Part shown: positions 1 through 6,275 of the stretch, piece by piece
Numbering within the stretch: position 1 is the stretch's first letter
Layout of the letters: each line of letters opens with the position of its first letter
Assembly (NCBI RefSeq): GCF_020216685.1
Contig: NZ_JAIWNS010000084.1
Coordinates: forward strand, 1 to 10,000
Reading direction: 5' to 3'
DNA length: 10,000 nucleotides
Origin: Methanospirillum hungatei
GTDB lineage: Archaea > Halobacteriota > Methanomicrobia > Methanomicrobiales > Methanospirillaceae
Notes under the pieces: model-generated
Databases searched by the model: none
Told to the model about the DNA's origin: nothing
The model's input: only the letters and a program-made list of their open reading frames with translations
Position numbers and translations under genes: made by a program

Positions 1-1636
1 TTTCCATCTTCATGGCTTCAAGAACCACCAGAGTGTCACCTGTTTTTACTTTGTCACCCCTGCCGACCATGATCTTTAGGACCATTCCCTGCATATTGCT
101 CTTGACCCCGCCTGGAATGTCCGATTTTGGTGGTTCGGCTGCCTTCTGTTTTCCTTCAACCGGCTGATCCCCAATGGCGAGAATTCTGACGGTGAATGTC
201 TCCCCGTCAACTTCGACCTGCATGGATGAAGGCATAGAAAGACTGGTCTCCTTCTTCTGGACAGCGGATGGGATCGGCTCTGCTTTCCGTTCTCCTTTCA
301 GGAATGAGGGCGCGATGGCAGGATAGAGGATATAGGTGAGGACATCCTCCTCCTTTTTTATCAGGCCTGCACCGGTTGCTTCTGCCTTCATCTTTTCGTA
401 CATCGGTGCAAGCAGGTCTGCAGGCCGAACGGTGATAACCTCCTCATCCCCGATGATGATCGTTCGTATCTCATCAGATATCGGACCGGGAGATCTTCCG
501 TACTGCCCTTTTACATAGTCCTTGACCTCGTTTGAGATCGTCTTGTATCGCCCTCCGGTCAGGACATTGAATACTGCCTGGGTTCCGACAATCTGGGATG
601 TCGGGGTGACCAGGGGAGGATATCCGAGGTCTTGTCTGACTCTTGGGATCTCGTCAAGCACTGCCTCCATCTTATCGAGCGCATCCTGGTCCTGCAGCTG
701 GGAGACAAGATTTGTGATCATTCCGCCAGGCAGCTGGTAGATGAGGACATCGCTGTCCACCCGCTCGGCAACCGGGGTGAAGAGGCCCTCATATTTTTTC
801 CGAATCTTCAGACACTCGTTCCTGATCGCTCTGAGATCCATGAGATTGATACCGGTATCCCTGGCTGTTCCCTGAACTGATGCAACAATACTCTCGGTAG
901 GTGGCTGACTGGTTCCAAGAGCAAAGGGTGACATGGCGGTATCGAGAATATCCACCCCTGCTTCGATGGCGGCGTCATATGACATCGGCGCAATACCGCT
1001 CGTACAATGGCTGTGGAGATCAACGAGCACATCCATCTCATCCTTGATGCCGGTGATGAGTTCTTTTGCAACAGCCGGCATGATAAGTCCGGCCATATCC
1101 TTGATACAGATTGAGTCGCAGTCACGGGCATAGAGTTCACGGGCGAGATCCACAAATCCCCTGACCGAGTGAACCGGACTGGTTGTATATGATATCGTTC
1201 CCTGAAGATGGGCACCAGTCTCCTTTACCCTGGTCATCGGGCGTTCCATGTTCCTGATATCATTCAGGGCATCAAAGACCCGGAAGATATCTACCCCGTT
1301 TTTATGGGCAAGTTCAACAAACCGATCGACCACATCATCAGAATAGTGCCGGTATCCGACCAGGTTCTGCCCACGCAGAAGCATCTGTATTGGCGTGTGT
1401 TTCAGTTCTGCCTTGAGTTTTTGCAGACGTTCCCAGGGGTCTTCGTTCAAAAACCTGATGCAGCTGTCAAACGTGGCCCCTCCCCATGCTTCAACCGAGA
1501 AGAAACCGGCCTTATCAATTGAGCGGGTCAGCGGGATCATGTCCTCAGTTCGCATTCTGGTTGCGATGAGTGACTGGTGCGCATCCCGAAGTGTTGTATC
1601 TGTTATATAAAGCCGTTTTTGTCGGTCAGAACTCAT
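1..1636 (-). CDS. pycB: Pyruvate carboxylase subunit B, C-terminus cut by the window edge
   Basis: This subunit carries the carboxyltransferase and biotin-carrier parts of two-subunit pyruvate carboxylase (pyruvate to oxaloacetate). The open frame gives 545 codons from an ATG at 1636, with AGGTG five bases upstream of CATATG. Residues 9-23 hold the DTTLRDAHQS motif of the HMG-CoA lyase-like TIM barrel. Lys179 in IKDMAGL fits the carbamylated metal-ligand lysine, and His208/His210 in LHSHC fit the metal-binding pair. A PYC/OADA conserved domain follows, then a charged, proline-containing linker. The biotinyl domain has EAMKM, with Lys543 as the predicted biotin site. About 25-30 residues are missing, judged from the usual family length. 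The closest alternative is the oxaloacetate decarboxylase alpha chain, which has the same architecture; known methanogen biology and the biotin genes next door favour PycB. pycA is not in the window. It is the last gene of the minus-strand run seen here, 31 bases after ecfT. Confidence 0.93.
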   Translation of the reverse strand, partial: MSSDRQKRLYITDTTLRDAHQSLIATRMRTEDMIPLTRSIDKAGFFSVEAWGGATFDSCIRFLNEDPWERLQKLKAELKHTPIQMLLRGQNLVGYRHYSDDVVDRFVELAHKNGVDIFRVFDALNDIRNMERPMTRVKETGAHLQGTISYTTSPVHSVRGFVDLARELYARDCDSICIKDMAGLIMPAVAKELITGIKDEMDVLVDLHSHCTSGIAPMSYDAAIEAGVDILDTAMSPFALGTSQPPTESIVASVQGTARDTGINLMDLRAIRNECLKIRKKYEGLFTPVAERVDSDVLIYQLPGGMITNLVSQLQDQDALDKMEAVLDEIPRVRQDLGYPPLVTPTSQIVGTQAVFNVLTGGRYKTISNEVKDYVKGQYGRSPGPISDEIRTIIIGDEEVITVRPADLLAPMYEKMKAEATGAGLIKKEEDVLTYILYPAIAPSFLKGERKAEPIPSAVQKKETSLSMPSSMQVEVDGETFTVRILAIGDQPVEGKQKAAEPPKSDIPGGVKSNMQGMVLKIMVGRGDKVKTGDTLVVLEAMKME

Positions 1637-1663
1637 ATGGACACCTATTATACCGCCAGGGTG

Positions 1664-1689
1664 CGGTTCAAACAATAAAGGTTGAACCG
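1664..1689. promoter_or_regulatory. 8-bp inverted repeat around a TATA-like element upstream of pycB
   Basis: CGGTTCAA at 1664-1671 is repeated inverted as TTGAACCG at 1682-1689, a perfect 8-bp dyad with a 10-base spacer. On the minus strand the spacer reads TTTATTG, which resembles an archaeal TATA element. It is centred about 41 bases upstream of the pycB ATG, so a start of transcription near 1650 would leave a short leader containing the AGGTG ribosome binding site. The dyad also covers the last codons and TGA stop of ecfT, so coding constraint may account for part of it. No U-tract follows on the minus strand, so it is not a simple intrinsic terminator. An operator role is inference. Confidence 0.35.
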
Positions 1690-2333
1690 GCTATATTAAA
1701 AAAGTCACCTGCAATCAGGGATAAAATGAAAATGGTGCATGAAAAGGCCCCGTTTATCCGGTCTATACCCGGAGAGGAAAAGGACGGGCAATGCATGCCT
1801 CCCCTGGTATATCCCCGGAGCGTCAGAAGAATTGCCCGTTCCTGAGCCAGGTTCAGCTGCCTGATGAGTATGCCAGAAAAGACGGCCGGGATTATACGCG
1901 GAGAAAGAGATGTCCCTTTCTGCCGAAGGGCGATAGAAATCCGGTCTGTCTCCCGTGCAAGGGTATCAAGGGAAGACATACTCAGCTCTCCGATAAGCCC
2001 GAGATCAAATCCGGTTTTTGTACCGAGAAACCAGACTCCCACATCAAGAAGTTCTCCCGGATACCGCTCGGCATACATCCATGACGCGATGATGAGCACC
2101 GCCATGATCCTGACCACATATGAGAGACCGTCTTTACCAGACCATACTGCAGCAAGCCCCATCACTCCCGGCACGATGAGGATGATAAAGAAGGATCGGA
2201 TAGTCCGGATTGAGGTCCGTGCTTTTCCGCATATCAGCCACCAGAGGACTGCGAGGAATGCACCGGGGAGTGAGATCCAGGCTGCAGCAGAGAGCAGGAT
2301 TGTTGTAACCAGTCTTATCCGGGGATCCTGCAT
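1668..2333 (-). CDS. ecfT: Energy-coupling factor transporter T component (EcfT/BioN-type)
   Basis: This is a 221-residue integral membrane protein of the CbiQ/EcfT family, the scaffold that couples the ATPases of an ECF vitamin transporter to the substrate-binding S component. It opens with MQDPRIRLV, typical of these proteins. Hydrophobic segments lie at about 8-34, 47-64 and 70-87, with another near the C-terminus (about 195-212). Two arginine-containing short motifs, ALRQKG at 135-140 and TLRGYTRG at 171-178, sit where EcfT coupling helices contact the ATPase grooves. The ATG at 2333 lies inside the end of the preceding ATPase gene, a 19-base overlap that suggests translational coupling. 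The bioY gene in the same run makes biotin the likely cargo; use with other S components elsewhere cannot be excluded. Confidence 0.85.
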   Translation of the reverse strand: MQDPRIRLVTTILLSAAAWISLPGAFLAVLWWLICGKARTSIRTIRSFFIILIVPGVMGLAAVWSGKDGLSYVVRIMAVLIIASWMYAERYPGELLDVGVWFLGTKTGFDLGLIGELSMSSLDTLARETDRISIALRQKGTSLSPRIIPAVFSGILIRQLNLAQERAILLTLRGYTRGGMHCPSFSSPGIDRINGAFSCTIFILSLIAGDFFNIAGSTFIV

Positions 2334-3019
2334 ACCGCCTCCTCAAGTTCCTCCCGTGACAGCCCGGATAACTGCACTCCCTTTAATTGTAGATATCTGA
2401 CAAGGGGTGGAGCGAGGGTCCACTCAGAGAGACATGCAGGCACCTGCCCAAGCCGTTTCAGTCTCCCGCATTCCATCTCCCAGAGCTGGTCTATATGGGG
2501 GAGTGAGGTGAGATCATGGCTGATTATTACGATGATCTCATGCGCATGAGAGTCGATGAGCTGCCTGACCCAGCGGCGTGCCTCTTCATCCAGCCCTGCC
2601 CATGGTTCATCAAGGACGATGAGATCATACTGCCCGGTGAGAATGGCAGCCAGCTCAAGTCTTCGGACCTCTCCCCGTGAGAGCCTTAAGAGATCGGTAT
2701 GTTCTTTTCCGGTCAGCCCGGCAGTCCGGATGATTCTTTCAGCATCGCCATGCCAGCTTCCTGCCTCTTCCTGCACGGTCATGGTGCTGATATGATAACT
2801 GGTATCCTGCAGGAGCATGACTCTCCTGCCCCCGTTCCACCGGATGGTTCCAGAATCAGGTTCTCCGATTCCAGCCAGGAGTTCTCCAAGCGTGGTTTTC
2901 CCCGATCCCACCCGGCCGGTCAGGAGATGGATACCAGTCCCGAACTCTGCATCGGCCTTGAGGGTGAATGCACCTTTCTTTCTGATAACTCCGGTCAGCC
3001 TGATCAGGGGGGTATTCAT
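2315..3019 (-). CDS. ecfA: ECF transporter ATP-binding protein, second ATPase of the cluster
   Basis: This is a 234-residue ABC ATPase of the energy-coupling factor type. Walker A is GRVGSGKT (35-42), the Q-loop glutamine is Gln71 in LLQD, the signature is LSRGE (113-117), Walker B is LIVLDE (133-138) with catalytic Glu138, and the switch histidine is His168 in ISHD. All catalytic positions are present; the signature has Arg115 where LSGGQ-type proteins have Gly. It follows the other ATPase gene with a 4-base ATGA overlap and runs 19 bases into ecfT. It presumably forms a heterodimer with the neighbouring ATPase, as EcfA and EcfA' do. Residues about 200-234 form a C-terminal extension that may serve in dimer contacts. 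Confidence 0.88.
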   Translation of the reverse strand: MNTPLIRLTGVIRKKGAFTLKADAEFGTGIHLLTGRVGSGKTTLGELLAGIGEPDSGTIRWNGGRRVMLLQDTSYHISTMTVQEEAGSWHGDAERIIRTAGLTGKEHTDLLRLSRGEVRRLELAAILTGQYDLIVLDEPWAGLDEEARRWVRQLIDSHAHEIIVIISHDLTSLPHIDQLWEMECGRLKRLGQVPACLSEWTLAPPLVRYLQLKGVQLSGLSREELEEAVCRIPG

Positions 3020-3714
3020 GTGCCTCCTTTTGACAGTTCGGTCTGAACCTTCCTCCAGAACCAGGGATTACTCAGGTGATCCGGGAATGTATGGTCTGCT
3101 TCTTCTGTGAGGCAGAGATGCTCGCCAACCTCTCCCCTGACCAGCCGTATCATCTCGTCTGCAATCGCCATCCGTTCAGGCCGGTGCGTGGAGAAGACAA
3201 CATACCGTATCCCGGATCTTCTGATATATTCCTCAAGCTGGTGGCAGAAGCGCTCGTCAAGGTGGGAATCGGTCTCGTCAAGGATGAGCAGGTCAGGTGA
3301 GGCGATGCAGGCGGCGGCGAAGGCGACCAGGATGAGTTCACCGCCAGAAAGGCCATGCATGTCACGATCCAGCAGATGGGTGATACCAAGATCATCGGCA
3401 CATTTTCTAACCTTCAGATCAGAAGACTCACAGGACTGCCTGGTAAATCTGAGCGGACTTGCCAGTTCATCATAGACTCGTGGAAAGAGGATGTTCCGGT
3501 CAGGGTACTCACCAACCCACCCAATCGTACACAAAGACGGCTCTTTTCCGTCAATACGTACAGACCCACTCTTTACAGGCAGAATCCCTGAGAGGAGTTT
3601 TAAAAAAGTGGTCTTTCCTGCACCGTTAGGGCCGGCTATCGCGCAGATCCCGGGATGAATCGTACAGGACGGGATTTTGAGTATGCCGGCCCTGACCGAC
3701 AAAATCTCAATCAT
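3016..3714 (-). CDS. ecfA: ECF transporter ATP-binding protein, first ATPase of the cluster
   Basis: This is a 232-residue ABC ATPase next to bioY. Walker A is GPNGAGKT (28-35), the signature is LSGGE (122-126), Walker B is LLILDE (142-147) with catalytic Glu147, and the switch histidine is His177 in STH. The Q-loop region reads VGEYPDRN, where EcfA proteins usually have VFQNPD, so Glu69 stands in the normal glutamine position, an unusual change. The ATG at 3714 overlaps the bioY stop as ATGA, and its own stop overlaps the next ATPase start in the same way. Together with that ATPase, EcfT and BioY it should make a complete four-part biotin importer. The pairing is inferred from gene order. 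Confidence 0.88.
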   Translation of the reverse strand: MIEILSVRAGILKIPSCTIHPGICAIAGPNGAGKTTFLKLLSGILPVKSGSVRIDGKEPSLCTIGWVGEYPDRNILFPRVYDELASPLRFTRQSCESSDLKVRKCADDLGITHLLDRDMHGLSGGELILVAFAAACIASPDLLILDETDSHLDERFCHQLEEYIRRSGIRYVVFSTHRPERMAIADEMIRLVRGEVGEHLCLTEEADHTFPDHLSNPWFWRKVQTELSKGGT

Positions 3715-4247
3715 GGATCTGACAGCCGCGTTGTGTAGGGCAGGATGCGCCTGGTGATGAGAAATGCCGCAGCTGCTTTGATGGTATCACCGGGAAGAAA
3801 CGGCAGCATACCGGCGGTGATGGCAGCAGTCAGATTCATTGGAACTGAAATGACGAGCCATGAGAGGCCACAGAGATAGATGATGAATGTTCCAAGGGCA
3901 AGCCCTGCTATCTGGATCTTTTCCAAAGCCTGCTCATAGCAGAGACCTACAAGGATTGCCGCCGGAATAAACCCGACCAGGTATCCTCCGGTTGGTCCGA
4001 GAAGCACCCCGAGGCCCGCGGTCCCGTTATGAAATACCGGAAGACCGATCGCACCAAGAAGGAGATAGAGCGCCATCGGGATGCCTGCATACCGTTTCAT
4101 GATCGTGCCGGTCAGGAGCACTGCCATGGTCTGCAGCGTTATCGGTACAGGAATAAATGGGATTGAGGTCCAGGAGAAGACCGTGGTCATCGCGATAAAG
4201 AGGGTGGTATGGGTGATGATGATCGATCGATGATAATTTCCGGCCAT
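3711..4247 (-). CDS. bioY: Biotin transporter S component BioY
   Basis: This is a 178-residue, very hydrophobic protein with about six membrane segments that captures biotin for the ECF transporter. Family hallmarks are PVPITLQT (33-40), GPTGGYLVGF (84-93) and PFLPGDTIKA (149-158), all typical of BioY. The ATG at 4247 was chosen: it begins one base after the birA stop (TGA-A-ATG). An in-frame TTG at 4274 would add nine residues and overlap birA by 26 bases, but it has no family support. The gene runs into the first ATPase with an ATGA overlap. Placement directly after birA suggests coordinated control of uptake and ligation; no biotin synthesis gene is visible. Confidence 0.93.
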   Translation of the reverse strand: MAGNYHRSIIITHTTLFIAMTTVFSWTSIPFIPVPITLQTMAVLLTGTIMKRYAGIPMALYLLLGAIGLPVFHNGTAGLGVLLGPTGGYLVGFIPAAILVGLCYEQALEKIQIAGLALGTFIIYLCGLSWLVISVPMNLTAAITAGMLPFLPGDTIKAAAAFLITRRILPYTTRLSDP

Positions 4248-4248
4248 T

Positions 4249-5229
4249 TCAGATATGAATGCAGTCTCCTGCAATAACCCGCTCTATCTTTCCGTTGTCC
4301 TTCTTGACGACGAGCGCACCGTTCGGGTCGATGTCTATTGCTTCTCCCTCAAAATGTGTCCTCAACGTCACAATCCTGACTCGTCGCCCGATTGTTGAAG
4401 AGAAGTTTTTCCATTCCCTGATGACCGCATCAAACTCGCCCTGTGATATCATCTCATACCGGTTCTCAAACTCTTTCAGGATAGCAGCAAGAAGAACAGC
4501 ACGGTCCACATCCTGGTTCACTTCCTGACTGATAGAGGTCATGGTGCTCCTGATGGTCTGGTTTAATGACTCAAGGTTCACATTCGCATCAATGCCGATG
4601 CCGACCAGACAGTACTCAACCTTATTCTCCTCTGCGCCGAGTTCAAGGAGGATGCCGGCGACCTTCTTGTCACCGATGATGATGTCATTGGGCCATTTGA
4701 TGAGGGCACCGATGTCATACATCTTGCGAAGCACTCGGGCAACAGAGACTGATGCTGCAAGGGTGAGCATGAAGAGCTGTTCAATCGGGATCTGGGGCTG
4801 CAGGATTATTGTCACCCAGATACCACCAGTGGGGGATACCCAGGCCCTTCCCATTCTGCCAATACCTCCGGTCTGCTCTTCTGCAATGATGACCATCCCG
4901 TTCATCTCATCAATACCGCCCTGCTCGGCAAGATCCTTGCCATACCAGATCGTGGACGGGATGCTCTCGAAAAACCGCATCTTCCTGCCGATGAATTTGG
5001 TTTTCAGGTGTTTGTAGATGATATGCGGACGATAGTCCTGGTTCTTGTCATGGAGGACGTACCCCTCCTCACCACTCGCGGTAATATCATATCCAAGCTG
5101 GCGCAGCTCATTGATATGTTTCCAGACTGCCGATTTTGAAAGGGACAGTGCCTCTGCTATCTCACTGGTCTCAACTGGTTTATCGGATCTCTCAAGAATC
5201 TCAAGGACTTTAAATGCCTGCGTATACAT
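4249..5229 (-). CDS. birA: Biotin--[acetyl-CoA-carboxylase] ligase / biotin operon repressor-type BirA
   Basis: This 326-residue enzyme makes biotinyl-AMP and transfers biotin to the lysine of biotin-dependent enzymes, here most likely PycB. Residues 1-60 form a winged helix-turn-helix of the HTH_11 type (ETSEIAEALSLSKSAVWKHI at 20-39), so it may also regulate transcription. The catalytic domain has GGIGRMGRAW (121-130), KWPND (178-182) and KVAGIL (189-194), where Lys189 matches the E. coli Lys183 position. The C-terminal SH3-like domain spans about 275-326. The biotin/AMP loop departs from the usual GRGR: its first arginine is Ile123, while Arg125, the equivalent of E. coli Arg118, is kept. 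GGTGA seven bases before the ATG overlaps the stop of the preceding gene. The operator it might bind is not obvious here. Confidence 0.94.
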   Translation of the reverse strand: MYTQAFKVLEILERSDKPVETSEIAEALSLSKSAVWKHINELRQLGYDITASGEEGYVLHDKNQDYRPHIIYKHLKTKFIGRKMRFFESIPSTIWYGKDLAEQGGIDEMNGMVIIAEEQTGGIGRMGRAWVSPTGGIWVTIILQPQIPIEQLFMLTLAASVSVARVLRKMYDIGALIKWPNDIIIGDKKVAGILLELGAEENKVEYCLVGIGIDANVNLESLNQTIRSTMTSISQEVNQDVDRAVLLAAILKEFENRYEMISQGEFDAVIREWKNFSSTIGRRVRIVTLRTHFEGEAIDIDPNGALVVKKDNGKIERVIAGDCIHI

Positions 5230-5236
5230 GTGAATA

Positions 5237-5662
5237 TCACCGCTTTGCCCTTACCTGCTCTGTCGGAAGGGGGCAGGGGTCTTTGCCACAGACCTGTCTG
5301 ATGATGGTGGACTGATGCTCCATGAGCGTTGCAAGGTCAAATATTCCTGTTATATCCACCAGACCGATTGCGGCAATGGTCTTTCCGGTATCATCTTTCA
5401 GGGGGGCTACAATAACCGGGATCCCTTTATATTGTCCTGTTGATGGAGTAACTTTACGGATCTCTCCGGCTGCCAGCACCTCTTCAAGAACTGGCCCAGA
5501 GTAATCCTCATCAACAACTACCCCGTCTTCTATCCGGATACCCCGTTTCTCAAGAGATCGGGCTGTCACCGGCAGTTTTCCGACTATCTCATGAATAGCC
5601 ATACAGACCGGTATCCAGTCGGTTGCCTCGGCCTGATCAGATAAGATATAACGGCTCATCAT
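5237..5662 (-). CDS. DUF2111-like protein of unknown function
   Basis: This 141-residue soluble protein resembles DUF2111, a family found mainly in methanogens; the assignment comes from recall of the pattern, not a search. Recognisable stretches are LPVTARSLEKRGIRIEDG (about 30-47), the YSGP segment, and GKTIAAIGLVDITGIFDL (about 93-110). The fold looks like a single alternating alpha/beta sensor-like domain, with no membrane segment or signal peptide. Two adjacent ATG codons (5662 and 5659) are possible starts; GAGGG lies three bases before the first and six before the second, so the second is slightly better placed. Its stop overlaps the birA ribosome binding site, with a 7-base gap. The function is unknown. 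Its place between a BPL_N-like protein and birA makes a link to biotin metabolism conceivable but unproven. Confidence 0.75.
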   Translation of the reverse strand: MMSRYILSDQAEATDWIPVCMAIHEIVGKLPVTARSLEKRGIRIEDGVVVDEDYSGPVLEEVLAAGEIRKVTPSTGQYKGIPVIVAPLKDDTGKTIAAIGLVDITGIFDLATLMEHQSTIIRQVCGKDPCPLPTEQVRAKR

Positions 5663-5690
5663 CTTCCCTCAATAATTCCCTTGTGTCTGA

Positions 5691-6275
5691 TTACAATAAT
5701 CCTTCGCCTTCACCGGCGCAGAACTCACGGACAAACCGACGTGACGGGTATTCATGCAGACTGGCAATCAGAATCCGGCCTTTTCCATATGGGATCTCCA
5801 GCATGACCGGACCGTCCGGTGCCTGCAGGATGACCTGCCTGTCCTCTTCACCGGCACAGGGGTCCAGAATGCCATCGATTGTGACTTCCCCTTCCCCATC
5901 CTCAATAATGGAAATAAAGGGATGGTCCTTCTGACTCTCTACTGGTGTCGTGGCAAACCCATACCGGTACGAGACCTGGACCGGCAGCCAGTCATATGCA
6001 GTGGGATGATCTGCTCCTGCCCCAAATGAGAGGAGTGTCCCGCCTTCTTCCACATATCTCCTGATACGGGGACGTATCGCCCGTAATGCCGCAATAACCG
6101 GCGTATGTCCTGGAGATGCAAATCCTGCAGGAATCACAAGGCCGTGTAGTCTGCGTCTGAAAAACGGGGCAGCCAGAAGATGCGGGGTTACCAGTTCACA
6201 GGAGTGGCCGCATTCTTCAATGAGACGGGTAAAGAGTACCGGCCCTTCCCAGATGACCGCGACCTGCAATGCCAT
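5691..6275 (-). CDS. Class I glutamine amidotransferase-fold protein lacking the catalytic cysteine, BPL_N-like
   Basis: This 194-residue soluble protein has the layout of GATase1/ThuA-like domains: an N-terminal strand (LQVAVIWEG, 3-11), a strand ending in PAG (46-51), and the elbow GGTLLSFGAGAD at 78-89. Amidotransferases carry the nucleophilic cysteine at that elbow (as in FCAGG of eukaryotic biotin ligase N-terminal domains); here it is Gly85, so glutaminase or protease-type activity is unlikely. GKGRILIASLHEYPSRRF near the C-terminus fits the last strand and helix of the fold. Similarity to the BPL_N domain fused to biotin ligase in eukaryotes was judged by eye and fits its place two genes before birA. 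The ATG directly abuts the rtcB stop (TAAATG), with AAGGG just upstream. A carbohydrate-linked ThuA role is the main alternative. Confidence 0.65.
   Translation of the reverse strand: MALQVAVIWEGPVLFTRLIEECGHSCELVTPHLLAAPFFRRRLHGLVIPAGFASPGHTPVIAALRAIRPRIRRYVEEGGTLLSFGAGADHPTAYDWLPVQVSYRYGFATTPVESQKDHPFISIIEDGEGEVTIDGILDPCAGEEDRQVILQAPDGPVMLEIPYGKGRILIASLHEYPSRRFVREFCAGEGEGLL

Noticed and set aside
808..1215. 135-codon minus-strand frame inside pycB
   Set aside because: It is out of frame with pycB, whose own frame stays open with conserved catalytic motifs through this stretch.
4218..4240. Repeat-like GATGATGATCGATCGATGAT stretch with a short ATCGATCGAT palindrome
   Set aside because: It is coding sequence for an isoleucine/serine-rich start of BioY and is too short to call a repeat or operator.
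3711..4274. Longer bioY frame from TTG at 4274
   Set aside because: It would overlap birA by 26 bases and add nine residues with no family match. The ATG at 4247, one base after the birA stop, gives a normal BioY N-terminus.
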